Shown here one piece after another: positions 22,750-34,584 of a stretch of DNA of 64,000 nt. The first letter of the stretch is position 1. Every line of letters starts with the position of its first letter. A program made the translations under genes and the position numbers. Below the pieces are notes generated by a model that ran no database searches, had not been told where the DNA came from, and was given only the letters and a program-made list of their open reading frames with translations. The DNA is taken from NCBI GenBank assembly GCA_022661535.1, contig JAKULF010000011.1, forward strand, positions 310,001-374,000, written 5' to 3'. Origin of the DNA: Eutypa lata. Taxonomy: Eukaryota > Ascomycota > Sordariomycetes > Xylariales > Diatrypaceae.

Positions 22750-24655
22750 ATGGCTCCGACGGCTTCACCAAGCGCTGCCGCCGCCGTCGACGACGGGAGC
22801 GCGAACAGCAAGCGGAAAGCAGATAGGCCCATCTCGCCTCCGCCCGTGAAGCGGAAGGCCCAGAGTAACATCTCAAGTACGTAAGTCATCGCGCTCGCTC
22901 ACTTCCACCCGTCCCTCGACCTTTGCAGTCACAATCAATGTCTCGTCGTGGGAAGGGGGAGGGGGGTTGTGCTTATGTTCTCTCCACCAATCTGCTTCAA
23001 ACTTGTCGAGTTGCGTCGTGGCTAATGTACATTTTCTTTCAAAAGAAGGCGCCGTGGCTAGCTTCTTCACGCCGGCCTCGCAGAAACCGCGCGAGCAGAC
23101 GAGAACGATATGGACGGAGCGCGCTCCGAACGACGACACGCCCGCGACGCTGCTTGTTGGCCGCTACGTGCCGGCGGATGATGGTGATGCTAAGAAGAAG
23201 GAGGACGCTGATCGATTGAGGGGTGTGAAGAGACGGAAGATCGCTGCGTTTGACCTTGTAGGTAGATAGAGAGGTTCCTTCTACCCATTCATAACGAGGG
23301 CCAATGCCGCATCCACACCAACTATATATACCCTCCAACGCGCGCGCATTGCACATACCTACACCATCTATCAACCCCCCACTGGATCTAACTAACGAAA
23401 ACGCGCCTCCCACACACAGGACTCAACCCTCATAACAACAGCCTCAGGCAAACGCCACAGCGACGACCCGACAGACTGGAAATGGTTCGACGCGACGGTG
23501 CCCGCGCGCCTCCGCGAGCTCTACCATACGGAGAACTACCGCGTCGTGATCCTCAGCAACCAAGGCGGACTGACCCTCCACCCGGACCCGCACGCGAAGA
23601 CGAAAGGCCCCAAGAACCTCGGCAAGGACCGCGTCGCCAAGTTCAAGCAGAAGTGCGGGGCCGTGCTCGCGCAGCTCGACATCCCGACGTCCGTGTACGC
23701 GGCGACGGGGCGCGACCTGTACCGCAAGCCGCGGGCGGGCATGTGGGACGAGGTCTGCGAGGACTACGACATCGCGCCCGGGGAGGTCGATCGCGAGCGG
23801 AGCGTTTTCGTGGGCGATGCGGGGGGCAGGACTGCGGTGCTGGTCCAAGGAGGAGGGAGCAGTGGTGGTGGTGGTGGTGGTGGTGGTAGCAATGCAAAGA
23901 AGCCGGCCGTCGCGAAGGATTTCAGCTGCTCGGATCGCAACTTCGCGCACAACGTCGGCGTGTCGTACCAGACGCCCGAGGAGTACTTCCTCGGGGAGGC
24001 GCCGCGCGAGTTCGTGCGGGATTTCGATGTAGCCGCGTTTCCGTTCTCTCGGACTGCTACTAGCAGCACCGACAGCGGCAAAGGTAGCAGCAGTAACAAT
24101 ACCCCTGTCAAGAACGAAGCCAGCAAGGTGCAAAAAGAAGAAGAAGAAGAAGATGGTGAGAATGACGACAACAACGACGACGACGACGACGACATAATCT
24201 TCACGCGCAAAAACGCGCAAGAGCTCGTCCTGTTCTGCGGGCCCCCGGGCGCCGGCAAGAGCACGTTCTACCGGCGGTACCTGCAGCGGCTGGGGTACGC
24301 GCGGGTGAACCAGGACGCGCTCAAGACGCGCGCCAAGTGCATGAAGGCGGCGGCGGACCACCTGGGCGAGGGGGCGCCCGTCGCGGTCGACAACACGAAC
24401 CCGGACGAGGCGGGCCGGAGGGAGTGGGTGGAGCTCGCCCGGAAGCACGGCGTCCCCGCGCGCTGCGTCTGGTTCCGGACCGGGGCCGCGCTGTGCGAAC
24501 ATAACGATGTGGTGAGGGCGCTGAATCGGGAGGTATGTTTATTTTGTCTCCCTCTTTTTTCTTTCTTCTTCTTCTTTCTCTACTTTTCTCGTTTGCCTAT
24601 CTCTTATCTATTCTGCCATTTATATCTATTTTCTTTCTGTACCTTTATTGTCCCC

Positions 24656-24689
<34 letters not shown>

Positions 24690-24918
24690 CCGTCTCTATT
24701 TTACCCCTTTTCCATGTCTCTTTATGTGCTAATCCCTGAACTAAAAACAGATGAACCCCGAAGCCAGGACGGCGCTCCCGAAGCTCGCCTTCAATACCTT
24801 CTTTGCGCGCTTCAAGGAGCCCACTGTGAAAGAGGGCTTCGAGGACGTGATTGCCGTCGACTTCAAGTTCCGCGGCTCGAGGGAGGAATACGAAATCTGG
24901 GGACGGTACTGGACCTGA
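22750..24918 (+). CDS. PNKP: Bifunctional polynucleotide kinase / 3'-phosphatase, 4 exons, 539 aa (560 aa from upstream ATG)
   Basis: Exons 22750-22876, 23046-23257, 23420-24532, 24751-24918. Repairs DNA strand breaks by removing 3'-phosphates and phosphorylating 5'-hydroxyls so ligase can act; nuclear, possibly also mitochondrial. The HAD phosphatase comes first: FDLDST with Asp112 and Asp114, SNQGG near 159-163, RKPRAGMW near 215-222, VGDAGGR at 244-250, KDFSCSDRNFAHNVG near 279-293. The kinase follows: Walker A GPPGAGKS at 387-394, VNQDALKTR, and DNTNPDEAGR. There is no FHA domain, as in fungal members. Odd points: an eight-Gly run (GGT repeat, about 23863-23888) inside the phosphatase, and a Glu/Asp-rich linker before the kinase. 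The last intron (24533-24750) holds CT-rich and (TTA)n tracts. An in-frame ATG at 22687 adds 21 basic, amphipathic residues; the ATG at 22750 has the better context. Confidence 0.93.
24657..24689 (+). repeat. (TTA)n microsatellite in PNKP intron 3
   Basis: Eleven uninterrupted TTA/ATT units inside the last PNKP intron, preceded by a CT-rich tract with TTCTTCTTC; likely length-polymorphic but spliced out. Confidence 0.9.
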
Positions 24919-26039
24919 TTGATTGTCTCACGCTTGTGCTTCCGAAATGGCGTTGTTTACGGCTTAGCTATTCGGTAATACCTAGTGTGGACAGGGGTAG
25001 AAGTGGGTGAGGATGACAATGTCATACGAAGAGACTACGCGAGGACTCGGTGGATGATGATGGTTTGTGGTCATTGTAATATTATCTAAGCTACACGTTA
25101 TCAGCTGGGGAAGCTCTCTAGGAAACAGTTGTATTGCTAAGTACGACTACTGAGGGCAAATACATTAGCATGGAGTTAAGAGTATTATGGGTGTCCTCGA
25201 GGGGTTGTACGATGCGTGAATACATATTTATAAGGAAGTGCAGATACCAAGTCACGAACCACCTGAACAGTATTTAATCAACAATTCATCAAAGTAATAT
25301 CATCAAATGGGTGTAATAAGTTCTTTTTCATAAGCTTTTGTCTAACTGTATAGGCATCGATCGTACACGGGAATAATCAATAGTAGAAAAACAAGGGGGT
25401 GCTGCTGCTGGTGCTGCTTCATGAACCACTTTGAGGGGTATGGTACATCCATCCTCCCCCCTCTTCCCTCAGTTGTTGTGAGGGCTCTAAACACGAACGT
25501 CTCCCTCGAGGATATCAAGCCCCCAATTAGGTAAACTGACGTGTGTGGTCATAGGTAATGCATGTCATGGGCTGGCTAGGTTGCCTTTCGGCGATGTGTA
25601 CCTTCCCTGCATGCATTTCACCTCTGCCCTTTGTAGTGGTGGTGGTGGTAGTGGTGGTCGGTTCATCATATCCTCCCATGTAGCGCGTCTGGTGTTTCAC
25701 AACCGTGCTTCATTGACCGTACATTATTGGTTTTTCTCTCATTCATACCATTTTGTGGTTGTTGTTGAGCAACCCACTCAACCATCCGGTTGTCATGTTA
25801 AAAAAAACAAGAGGCAGTTGATAATCAGCCCCGTCGTCGTTGTTGTCGTGAACTCAATGCAAAGAAGTTCAGTTCAGTTCAGGTCCTTCATTAACTCTTC
25901 CTCATCCGATTCCCCGCATGCTCTTTGTCGTCGAAAAATCCCCTCATTTATTCATTCGTTTAGTAACTCGCTCAGCCCCAGGAATAAACCCCTTCTCATG
26001 TTTTAATTTTAATTTTTTTTAAAAAAGAGAGATCAGAGC
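24919..26039. other. Intergenic between convergent PNKP and KGD4 genes
   Basis: About 1.1 kb of 3' flanks. Contains GTGGTGGTGG and GTTGTTGTTG runs, short GCTGCTGCTGG repeats near 25400, and a poly-T/poly-A-like stretch (about 26005-26027) just beyond the KGD4 stop. An open frame at 25545-26006 is low complexity and not called. Confidence 0.5.
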
Positions 26040-26675
26040 TCAACCAAACAGCGCAGCCCCACCCGACTCGACGGCCTCGATCTCAGCGAGGGTGAGCGAG
26101 TGACGGCGGAAGCGCTCAGGGAGCTCGTTGCGGTCGAAGGCGACGCCGCTTGGGGGGACAACGGGTCCAAGGTGGGCGCCCGTCTGGCCGCCGATCGTCT
26201 TGCGCAGGGGGCCGTGCTGCTGCGCATGGTCCCGGTACGAGCTAAAGCTCGAGTGCGAGTTGCCGTTGCCCGTGAAGCCCTGGGGGAGAGCCCCGGAGGG
26301 AGAGGCCGGGTGAGGGTGCGGGGTGTGGTCAACTTGGGCTGTTTTTGGATGGTTAGCTTGTGCGACTTTTTTATTTTACTTTTTTGGGGCGGGGTATTTG
26401 CTAGGTTTTTCTCTCCTCTTGACAAAAGGCAGAGGTGTGTGTTGGGATTGTGATTATTGGAAATTGTGAATCGGGAATTATTGTGTGACGGGTGGTAATT
26501 TGTTTTGCTTGTTGAGGGGACGTGATAGGAAATTGCGGGATTATGGTTGGTTGAGAAAAAATAGTCAACAAGTGGGAGCAAACTCACAAGGAATTGATCG
26601 TCGACCGATGAACTTAATCAAAGGAGTGCGCTCGGCGGCATGCGCAGCCTGTCGCACAGCTCTCGTCGCATACAT
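26040..26675 (-). CDS. KGD4: 2-oxoglutarate dehydrogenase subunit Kgd4 (YMR-31/MRPS36 family), 2 exons, 128 aa
   Basis: Exons 26588-26675 and 26040-26338 with a 249-nt GTGAGT..CAG intron give 128 aa. The family was first listed as a mitochondrial 37S ribosomal protein (YMR-31/MRPS36) and later shown to link the E3 subunit to the 2-oxoglutarate dehydrogenase core in the TCA cycle. Exon 1 encodes a basic presequence, MYATRAVRQAAHAAERTPLI, then KFIGRRS; exon 2 contains HTPHPHPASP, a Gly/Ser/Asn-rich stretch, SSYRDHAQQHGPLRKTIGG, LGPVVPP and the C-terminal LPERFRRHSLTLAEIEAVES, ending GGAALFG. These match what I know of the family in order and size. A longer overlapping frame on the same strand (26033-26587) reads through the intron in the wrong frame. 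The gene is convergent with PNKP. Confidence 0.9.
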
Positions 26676-29600
26676 TGTGATGTGTTTTAATGTGTTAAGG
26701 TCGTGATTTATTATGATTATTTTGTTCGTTGAGCTCGAATAGTAGCTCAATGGAAAGTTGCGCGTTGTGGTGGTGGTAGTGGTAGTGGTAGTGGTAGCGT
26801 CGGTTTCTCGGATGTGTTCGGGAAGTTTTATCGCAGGGATCGGAATTCCGTTTATCTTTCTCGTTATTGTGTCACTAACAAGATAGAGAACACAGCAAAC
26901 GTCGTAGGAGAAGATGTGAGAAGTGAAATGGTATCTTTTAGGGTGACTGAAGATGGTATTAAGACAAGTCTTTTTTTGCTGCTCGGGTGAATAGCAGGGC
27001 AGAAGTAGAAAAGAAGAAAAGGTAGGAAATGTAAAATTTCAAATGTTCAAGTGTGGGAGAGGATGGGTCGATTTATCAATCACTCACTAGAGATAGACTA
27101 CCACTACCTTAGCGTTGGCGCCGTAAGTCGGATGGCCGGTGGTGCCTAGCTGGGTTCCTAGGAGCTTGCTAGGTATGTTTAGGTATTATCGACCACGTTC
27201 CTTGGGATGCACAAGCAAGGATGGTACCGATAATGGATGGATGGAGCTCCTCTACCACCATCCTCACCATCCTCTGCCTTCCTCTACAATGTGAGGGTTT
27301 TCTAATAAATTCTCTAGTCTAAGTACCTACTGTTCTTGTCGTCTGCGCTGTCTGGGCCTTAGTTCACTTCCCCACCATGCCCCCGAAACCTGGCCTCCCT
27401 TCCTGCATGGACCCCTGTACATGCTTACAAGTGGTGCATGTGCATCTGCGGATTCGGAGCTCTAGAGCTCTGGGGCTCTGGGGCTCTGGAGTTTGGAGAT
27501 AAAGTTTGTCAATGTTACAATCAATTTTTAGAAATTACATTTAAATCTTATGCCCAAACTCCGAGGAGTGTTTGTAGAGACTACAACCATAAATACAAGG
27601 CATACTTTTCGCTATGAATTGTTGAAACACATGAGCTGAACCTTCAGGATTGATGCAGCTACACAAATATCGACATCAAGTATGTAGGATACACAATGAA
27701 GTCATGTCAGATTCCTCTACCGTATGATGTCGGCGGCAAGATCAGCCAACTTCGGCCTGTGCCGCACTGAAGAAGGCTTTGTGAGATCTAATAGCAAAGA
27801 CGAGCATTCCTAAGTATTGTTGTACCAGACATATCTATCAAAAGAACCCGACCAGCCAACCACGTAATTATGCTGTCATTGATCACCTAGCTAGAGCGAG
27901 AACAAGCCTTGATATCTGAAACCCTCAGGAATTCAAATCGTGGAGGCCGGGGTTTAGACATGGTGCCGGTTTGTCGGAGCGAGCCTCGGCTGCAGTTAAC
28001 ATCCCACCAGTTTACACTAAAGTGCAATATTTCATTCATGTATTGTATAAAGTGCGGTGGGCCGACGGAATGGTGGGGTAATTTAGCTCTGATAGCATCA
28101 CCGCTATGTGTGAATCGCACCATCATAGCGTATCGTGAGTGGGTGGGAGTGGCAGGTAAGGCGCGAAGAGAGTTTGATCCGTCCATCCTCATCAACCAGT
28201 GTTTGTTAAAAGAAAACGCTTAAACTTAACTAATACGCATCAGATGTGTACGTCAGATGATCGTTCAAGTGTTGAGGAACACTTTGAAGTTAACACATAA
28301 TCCAACAATCCTTCAACTGCCAATGCTGACATTCTAGAACCACGGATTAGGAACTCTGTTCCCCCAATTGGATAGACCAAAGCGTCGCAAACCCCGCCGA
28401 TTGGGCACAGGCTCTCTTCTCAAAGTCCGGTCAGCCAGCCCGGGTTGCCTACATACGCACATACGTACATACATAGTAAGCGCGTTCAGAACAAGCGGAG
28501 CAGAACAGAACAGAACATAGTAGGGCAGCTTTTAATTATTCATACAATTCTATAAAGCCTACCTACTTGGTGCATACGGAGCTTGCAAGCTTGCATTATC
28601 TATAAATCTTAGTTATACAACTATACAGCAGAGAATTGGTTAGGTGGGTCCGTGGGGAATCGCTATTATAAACTGCCAACGAAAACAGACAACAGACAAG
28701 CAAAGTTGATAAAAGGGAACGAAGCCCGTTGTGTTCAGGCGTCGTCGTCGTAGTGCCGACCCGTGCATACATGCCTCCATGCATGCTTACCTACTCTACC
28801 AATCAATGCATACATGGAAGCATCCCGAACCCGGTTCATAAGCTGGGTCCAGACCAACGGAGGCTGAAGGGTCCTCCCTTATCCCACGCGCCCGCTGGTG
28901 CCAGTGCCACCGGTTCACAGCATTGGGCGGACAAACAGCCGTCTCCGTGTCTCGTCTCAAATAACAGTTGGGGGTTAAGGTTGGGTTGGGTTGCATGCAG
29001 CGATGTCGGCGGCTCATCGTACACCACCGCTACCACCCCACCAGCCCTAACTGTTATCACTAGCGCGTGCTTGATTTGAAATATTAAGATCGTCGGAACT
29101 GCCCGGACGTCGTAACGGATACGGTAGCGGTAGCGATGCATCAGGCCACCCGACTACTACACAACAAATTGAATATGATGTGTGTGTGTGTGTGTGTGTG
29201 TGTGTGACTTCCGATAGTTATACCTCATACTATATACATGTAGTGTTGAAGGGATGGATATAGTCTAACTATCTCCATATTTCGGGCAAGGGAGGACCCC
29301 GTCTGCCCCCTTTTTTCTCTCTTTCTATTTTATAATAAAGTCCGCGCTTTTCGCGGGGTAAAATAACCAACCTGGTTTATAGTCGACTATCATAGCATCC
29401 GGGGCCCCGGAGAACAGACAAGCTTTAAACCCAGCTTGGAAATCATCCCATTGCGGAGTTGATTATTCATTAATAATGATGGAAGTCGCTCTCTGTCTTT
29501 CTTTCTCTCCGCAGAACCGTAGAACCCCCATACACCGGTCTCTTATCCGTAGGCACGCACACACACTCTCTCACTCATTACTTCTCATGCATAGAACACG

Positions 29601-31739
29601 TAAGACAGGTATGTAGGTAAGCAATGGACGAAGTCACTACAAGTGATAATCACGCTCTCCGGAACTCGGAAACGTCGGGTAATTGGAGCAACTCCGGACT
29701 CGGTAACCATGTGATGTGATCGGCGATAAGATCAACAGACTTGCTCAACTTTAGGTACCTACAGTACTTATGTATGGTCGGCACTTGGAGTAATAAGATC
29801 ATCTAGATAGAGGCAAATGTCCCTGATCTTGGTAATTACCTAATGATCCGGTCTTCCGGGTATTGCTCCAAACCTGATTACTAAGTAAGGTAAAAACTAC
29901 GTGCACCACAAAGTCAACTCCGCATGACCGGCCCTCTGAATTTCGGGGTCTCCTTTCTCCTAAACGGTAGACTATCGCACCCAATAGACAAAAGCGAGGT
30001 AAGTTAAAGGGTACTACTATTTTGTGAATGTTGCAAAATAGCAATCCCATACCGCTAAGTCCTTTAGATTGAGCCTCTCATGATTTATTAATTTTGAGTG
30101 TGTTCCCAACCTGCTGGTCATTGGCTACAATCGTGCATGGGTCGACGCACGGCTAATGGCAGCCATAACGATCGCTATCACCTATCGGGGCAATCCGCAG
30201 TCCGTAGTCGTACGGTTTGAAGCCTCGGCCGGCTCTGTAACTTGCGGACATAACGTGATGGTTATCTTGTAGCAATCAAAGATTGTTTGTGAGTCCTATC
30301 GTATGTTTGATACCATCAATGTGTCCCGGCAGATCATGCGTTCAGTTCAATACCGGAATGAGAGGTATCCAAAATAGAAACATATTGATCCTCACACTAG
30401 TTTGCGTCGGAGACCGCTGCTATGAGATGCGTTGATCTTTGCGTACAGACAGATAATAACTATTCTCCGGGGTTTTGTGAGGCATTGCTTAGTCGTTTAA
30501 GAGACTTGAAAGCTTTCTAGCCCTGTTTAAATAGGTACCTTTATGCCATTAGGTGGCACCTTCACGTCACTTCTACGTAGGAAGGTCGGTAGGCAGTTGA
30601 TTAATAGTTTAAAGTTCCCTTTCTCCTATTTCGTGTCGGCAGTCAAAGGCTTCGTAGACAAGTGTAATTATCAAATTGATTTCGCTATTCAGATTGGTGT
30701 ATTTCCCTTGTTAAATCCGTACTTCGTCTACCTTCTCAGGTGCTTGGATCGTAGGGAGGCATTAATGTGCATAGTAGACAAGTTAAAGCGAGTCCCTTCT
30801 TTCCCTAGCCAACGTCTATTTCCTCCACTACACTCAACTCACAACACACAACACAACTACTCATTATCTAGTATCGAACACTTGTAGTTTCTACTGTAAA
30901 ATCCTCGCCTCCCGTATCATGATAAACTAACCACGAAACTTCGTTATGGGCAATAGCCACATTATTACGTTTGTCAAAGTACATAAAAGACATGTTTGAA
31001 CCGCACCCTTTAATTTACCACCGACTGCTTTGATTTATCTCCCATATATTACAGACTGATGACAAATTCATATCTTTGCCTTCATTTATACCTGTAGACC
31101 GTTAAGGCCGTTTATTACCTTGGGCATCAATTTGACGTTAGCGACGACTTGAGCTTATTGTTTAAAAGGGGGAGGTTAATGTAAACAAGACCTTAAATAC
31201 TAAAAGACAAGAGAAATTTGGCGCGACCTTTTCTTTTGCTTTGCTCTCTTCTCTCCATGGCCTTGAGAGCTAGTTATAGACAAGATGAAATAGGTATATA
31301 TGTATAGACTGGCCATGGTAATGGAAGCCCATATTCGCTTCCTCCCACATGGGTGCCAAATTTCCCTAATGACTAACAGTATAGTAGTGTCACGGTCCTA
31401 AGTTATAGGTGCGTCCTCTGTATAAGATGATGAAAGATGGCTATCTTGGTTTATGTTAGAAATAGTATATATCTAATTAGCTTGTCTGTTTGGTCTTGAA
31501 TTGAGCTGTGCCTCATTTGAAGGGAAAAGTGGAAGAAACAACAGAACTAGAAATCAAACGAACCAGTAATACTTACCAGCAATAATACGCTAAGGGCTTA
31601 GCCGATCTAAATGATATAGTGCTGCAGTTTCAGAGATAATGTAGGTATATTCCACGGTGAGCTTATTTTGCTAAGAGAATCAGGCTGCAACGTCTCGGTC
31701 TACTTAACACGATTGCGTAGGTAGATAAGTGGGTTGTCC
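26676..31739. other. Five-kb intergenic region with microsatellites; no gene seen
   Basis: The KGD4 promoter side carries a GTG/GTA triplet repeat (about 26768-26797). A (TG)n run lies at about 29179-29206. The 104-codon frame at 27909-28223 and the 114-codon ATG frame at 30543-30887 have no recognisable motifs, and the first is mirrored by an equally long antisense frame; I leave both uncalled. No tRNA or 5S pattern found. A long regulatory region or non-coding RNA gene cannot be excluded. Confidence 0.4.
29179..29206. repeat. (TG)n microsatellite
   Basis: About 14 uninterrupted TG dinucleotides in intergenic DNA. Confidence 0.95.
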
Positions 31740-32892
31740 TCCTGTGGAACCCGAGCTGGGCACTATACACTTGGCTTTGTCGAGTGCGTGGGATCACGAA
31801 ACCACCTACCTATGTTGCTCTGAAGATTCTTTGCGCAGATATTGACGAAACAAATGAACTACGAATCTTGCAGCATCTCCAGAAATTTGCAGGGCATCCA
31901 AACATCATTACACTATACCACTCATTCCGGATATCTAGCCCCAATGGGGAGCATACCTGTCTCGTTCTGCCAGTCTTGGGGCCAAGCCTTCATTATTTCT
32001 AAAGTCGTTAAGGCGCTACCAGGTTCCATACGCCATCAGGTGTGCGAACAGGTCGCCAGCGCTATAGCGTTCCTACACGATCATAAATTATGCCATGGTG
32101 GTAAAACTATCCGACTCTCCTATTCGTTTGATTGAAGCTGACAAAAAATATAATCTAATAGACGTCACTGATTCAAATGTTGTATTTGAGCTTCCCGAGT
32201 TACCGTCCTCATTAGACCTCATACTCCAAATGCTAGGCCCTATCAGAACCGAAAGACCTCGTACGTTTGTTGATGATAGGGCGTCGCTATGTCTCCCCAA
32301 GCGAATTGTCGAAGCTGCAGATTTTCCGGGTCTTGACTTCTCTACACCCACCAAGGTTCGAATTGTCGATTTCGGGCAGACTTTCTTCCAGGACCAGCCC
32401 CCGCCATCCCTGGGAACCCCCATTGACTATTTCCCGCCGGAGATCTGCTTTGGATATTCCCCTTCCTCTTCAAGTGATATATGGAGTCTCGCCTGCGTCT
32501 TATACAAGATAGAATGCGGGTCTTTCCTATTTCCCACCTTCTTTGAAATATTCGAGTTCCTCGTCGGCACCGCTGTGTGCTATCTCGGACCGTTGCCCGA
32601 AGAATGGAAGGAGAGGTTCTTATTCGAAGAGTACGGATACCGCGAAGAGGAAAAACCTATGAATAGATCGGAAGTTACTTGATGGTTCTCAGACAAGTTC
32701 CCTGACAAGTCTATCGACGATCGTCTCACTAAAGAAGCTCCACATCTTTCCAATCGTCAACGGGAGGACTTCGTTCGACTGCTTCGCGATATGGTTGTAT
32801 ATGAACCTGAAAAACGCCTTTCCGCAACTGATGTAGTGGAACGCTTGGGTGAGTCAGTATTCCCGGACGAACCAGCTCAGCCTGGCGGATAA
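31740..32892 (+). pseudogene. Broken SRPK-like protein kinase
   Basis: Kinase pieces in order but not in one frame: degraded start AWDHETTY, then YVALKILCAD, LQHLQKFAGHPNIITLYHSF, CLVLPVLGPSLH (31784-32002 frame); ALPGSIRHQVCEQVASAIAF and HDHKLCHG (next frame); TDSNVVFELPELP, VRIVDFGQTF, PPEICFGY, SDIWSLACVLYKI (32095-32682 frame); then after an in-frame TGA at 32680-32682 the C-lobe continues as WFSDKFPDKS and MVVYEPEKRLSA to a TAA at about 32892. The shift at about 32093-32158 is a plausible intron (GTAAAA..TAG) restoring HGDVTDSNVVF, but the shift near 31998, the TGA and the missing glycine loop are real lesions. The order fits the fungal SRPK-like family (SR-protein kinases), which is often expanded and decayed in filamentous fungi. 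Confidence 0.75.
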
Positions 32893-33416
32893 CCTCCAGA
32901 TACTTTTGAAGACCTAATCTCGTCAAACTTATACGATCTTCTTTCGGAGAAATAATCCACCTCACATGTCACCAACAATGACATGAGAGCACGCTCTTCA
33001 CAACAGCATCATAGAGTATATCGTTAAGGAAAGGAGGCTCATCCTAAGTTAGACATGCAGTCTAAACGTACTACCACAGGCCCTGCTTGTAACTTTAAAC
33101 TTAGCAAGATAGGATGTACGGGTACATTACTCAACTGCTAATTGAGAGCATGGGAAACTACGATGAGAGGCTCGACTCAGGTAGGAACTTATATATCATA
33201 TATGAAGTTTTTACTGTCTATTACCGATCCCACCAACTAGCAAGGCAGTTGCCAACTGATTATCAAAGGCTTACAAAGTGCAAAAGCACAAGATTTTGCC
33301 TGTTAATATTCTCGTAGCTCCTACATTCCAGCCATCGTAGTTGAAACAAGAAATACTATGCATCGTTATTCAATATCATAATAAAAATACATTCTATAAT
33401 TGCTACTTATCAAAAA
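32893..33416. other. Intergenic between pseudogene and AT-rich element
   Basis: About 0.5 kb; a 67-codon ATG-less-context frame at 33114-33317 has no features. Nothing else seen. Confidence 0.4.
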
Positions 33417-33935
33417 AGTGATGCTATTTACACCTTAGTTTTTTAAACTTTTATACCTTACTTTTTGATGCTAAATGGCAACCGGGCCGTTACATTTATA
33501 CCGTTTTCTCTTTATGCTTAAAGATTAATAATTATAATAAATCCAATCTTTTTTATTAATTACTGGAAATTAACGCGTATATTTTATTAAATTTTATAAA
33601 TATTTATTTATAAAGTAATAATTCTTTCGATTTTTTTTAATAAAAATACGTATAAATAAAATAAAATTATTAAAAGTAAAATTTAATTATATAAATAAAT
33701 AATTTATTAAATTATAATAAATTATTATTTAATTATTATTTATTTATTTAATTATTATTACGTAATTATTATTATTATTTATTTATTATTTATTTAAATA
33801 TATAACTTATAAATAAATTATATTATAATTAAATAATAATAATTATGTTCGTAAATAAGTAATGAGCGGGCCGTTAGCCTTACGACGGCCCGGCTGCCAC
33901 CTGGCATCAAAAAGTAAGGTATAAATAGCATCACT
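33417..33935. mobile_element. AT-rich inverted-repeat element (MITE-like), about 519 bp
   Basis: The left end starts AGTGATGCTATTTACACCTTA and the right end, reverse-complemented, starts AGTGATGCTATTTATACCTT; further in, both ends share TTATACCTTACTTTTTGATG followed by a GGCARCCGGGCCGTT tract (about 33464-33492 and 33870-33900). The left arm carries about 20 extra bases that look like a local duplication of the ACCTTA segment. The 370-bp core is almost pure A/T (TTATTATTTATTTA-like) with no coding frame. ATCAAAA lies just outside both ends (about 33410 and 33938), a possible target duplication. Best read as a non-autonomous DNA element reduced to its GC-containing ends plus an A+T-degraded (RIP-like) core. 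End sequences are unrelated to those of the 13991 element. Confidence 0.75.
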
Positions 33936-34584
33936 CCATCAAAATTCATCTAAAATATGTAAAATGGTTGTAATTTCACTAAAATCCCAATCCTCACGGT
34001 AGCTTAAGTTTACATTGTCCAAATGCCATCTTCCAACATAAGTCACCAATTATCTTAGTTTAAATCTGACAGTGAACATGACCAGAAATCTGCACAGACC
34101 TTTTATCTCCGCCACTGAGCACAAATTGATAAGTGATTGGGTGTGATTGGTAACGTCGAATCACAGGCCAGATATGTCCAGCCTTACTGAGAACTTCGGG
34201 GGGTTTTTTTTTCCTGGCCATATTACATCAGCGCTAAACTGCAACGACGAAATTATCGCACAGTCTTTCATCACAAGACTTGACATTGGCATGCTGTGCC
34301 GTAATTGGGCTCGGAAACCGGCGGGTGAAAGGGGGGATACGTTGTTCTCGGGTGTGACATGGTTTCACGAGGCCGTTTATTGAGGGTGGGCTCGGACCGG
34401 AGTCGGTTGCCCGGGTAAAAACCAAGATTGGGATGTGCCCCGAACCGGTGCCTTCGAGAGTACCTAAGGACATGTTCCTTGGGGTGTATAAAGATCACTG
34501 GTTAGTCTGCATCGCTATGGATTCACATAAGCCTTTTTTTGCCTTGCCTCAATAACACAGTTTTTTACTCTATTAACATCCAAG
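33936..34584. other. Intergenic upstream of hydrolase
   Basis: About 0.65 kb promoter region. A short frame at 34147-34383 is mirrored antisense and not called. Confidence 0.4.

Noticed and set aside
23444..24502. 352-codon antisense frame under PNKP exon 3
   Set aside because: GC-rich shadow of a recognisable kinase/phosphatase exon; composition is Arg/Val/Ala-biased with poly-Val and poly-Thr from microsatellites.
25545..26006. 153-codon plus-strand frame between PNKP and KGD4
   Set aside because: Poly-Gly and poly-Val from GTG repeats, lies in the 3' flanks of two convergent genes, no motif.
26033..26587. 184-codon minus-strand frame over the KGD4 locus
   Set aside because: No ATG at its head, low complexity, and the alternative frame with an intron gives a recognisable Kgd4 protein.
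30543..30887. 114-codon ATG frame
   Set aside because: No recognisable domain, no splice partners and AT-rich composition like the spacer; left uncalled rather than disproved.
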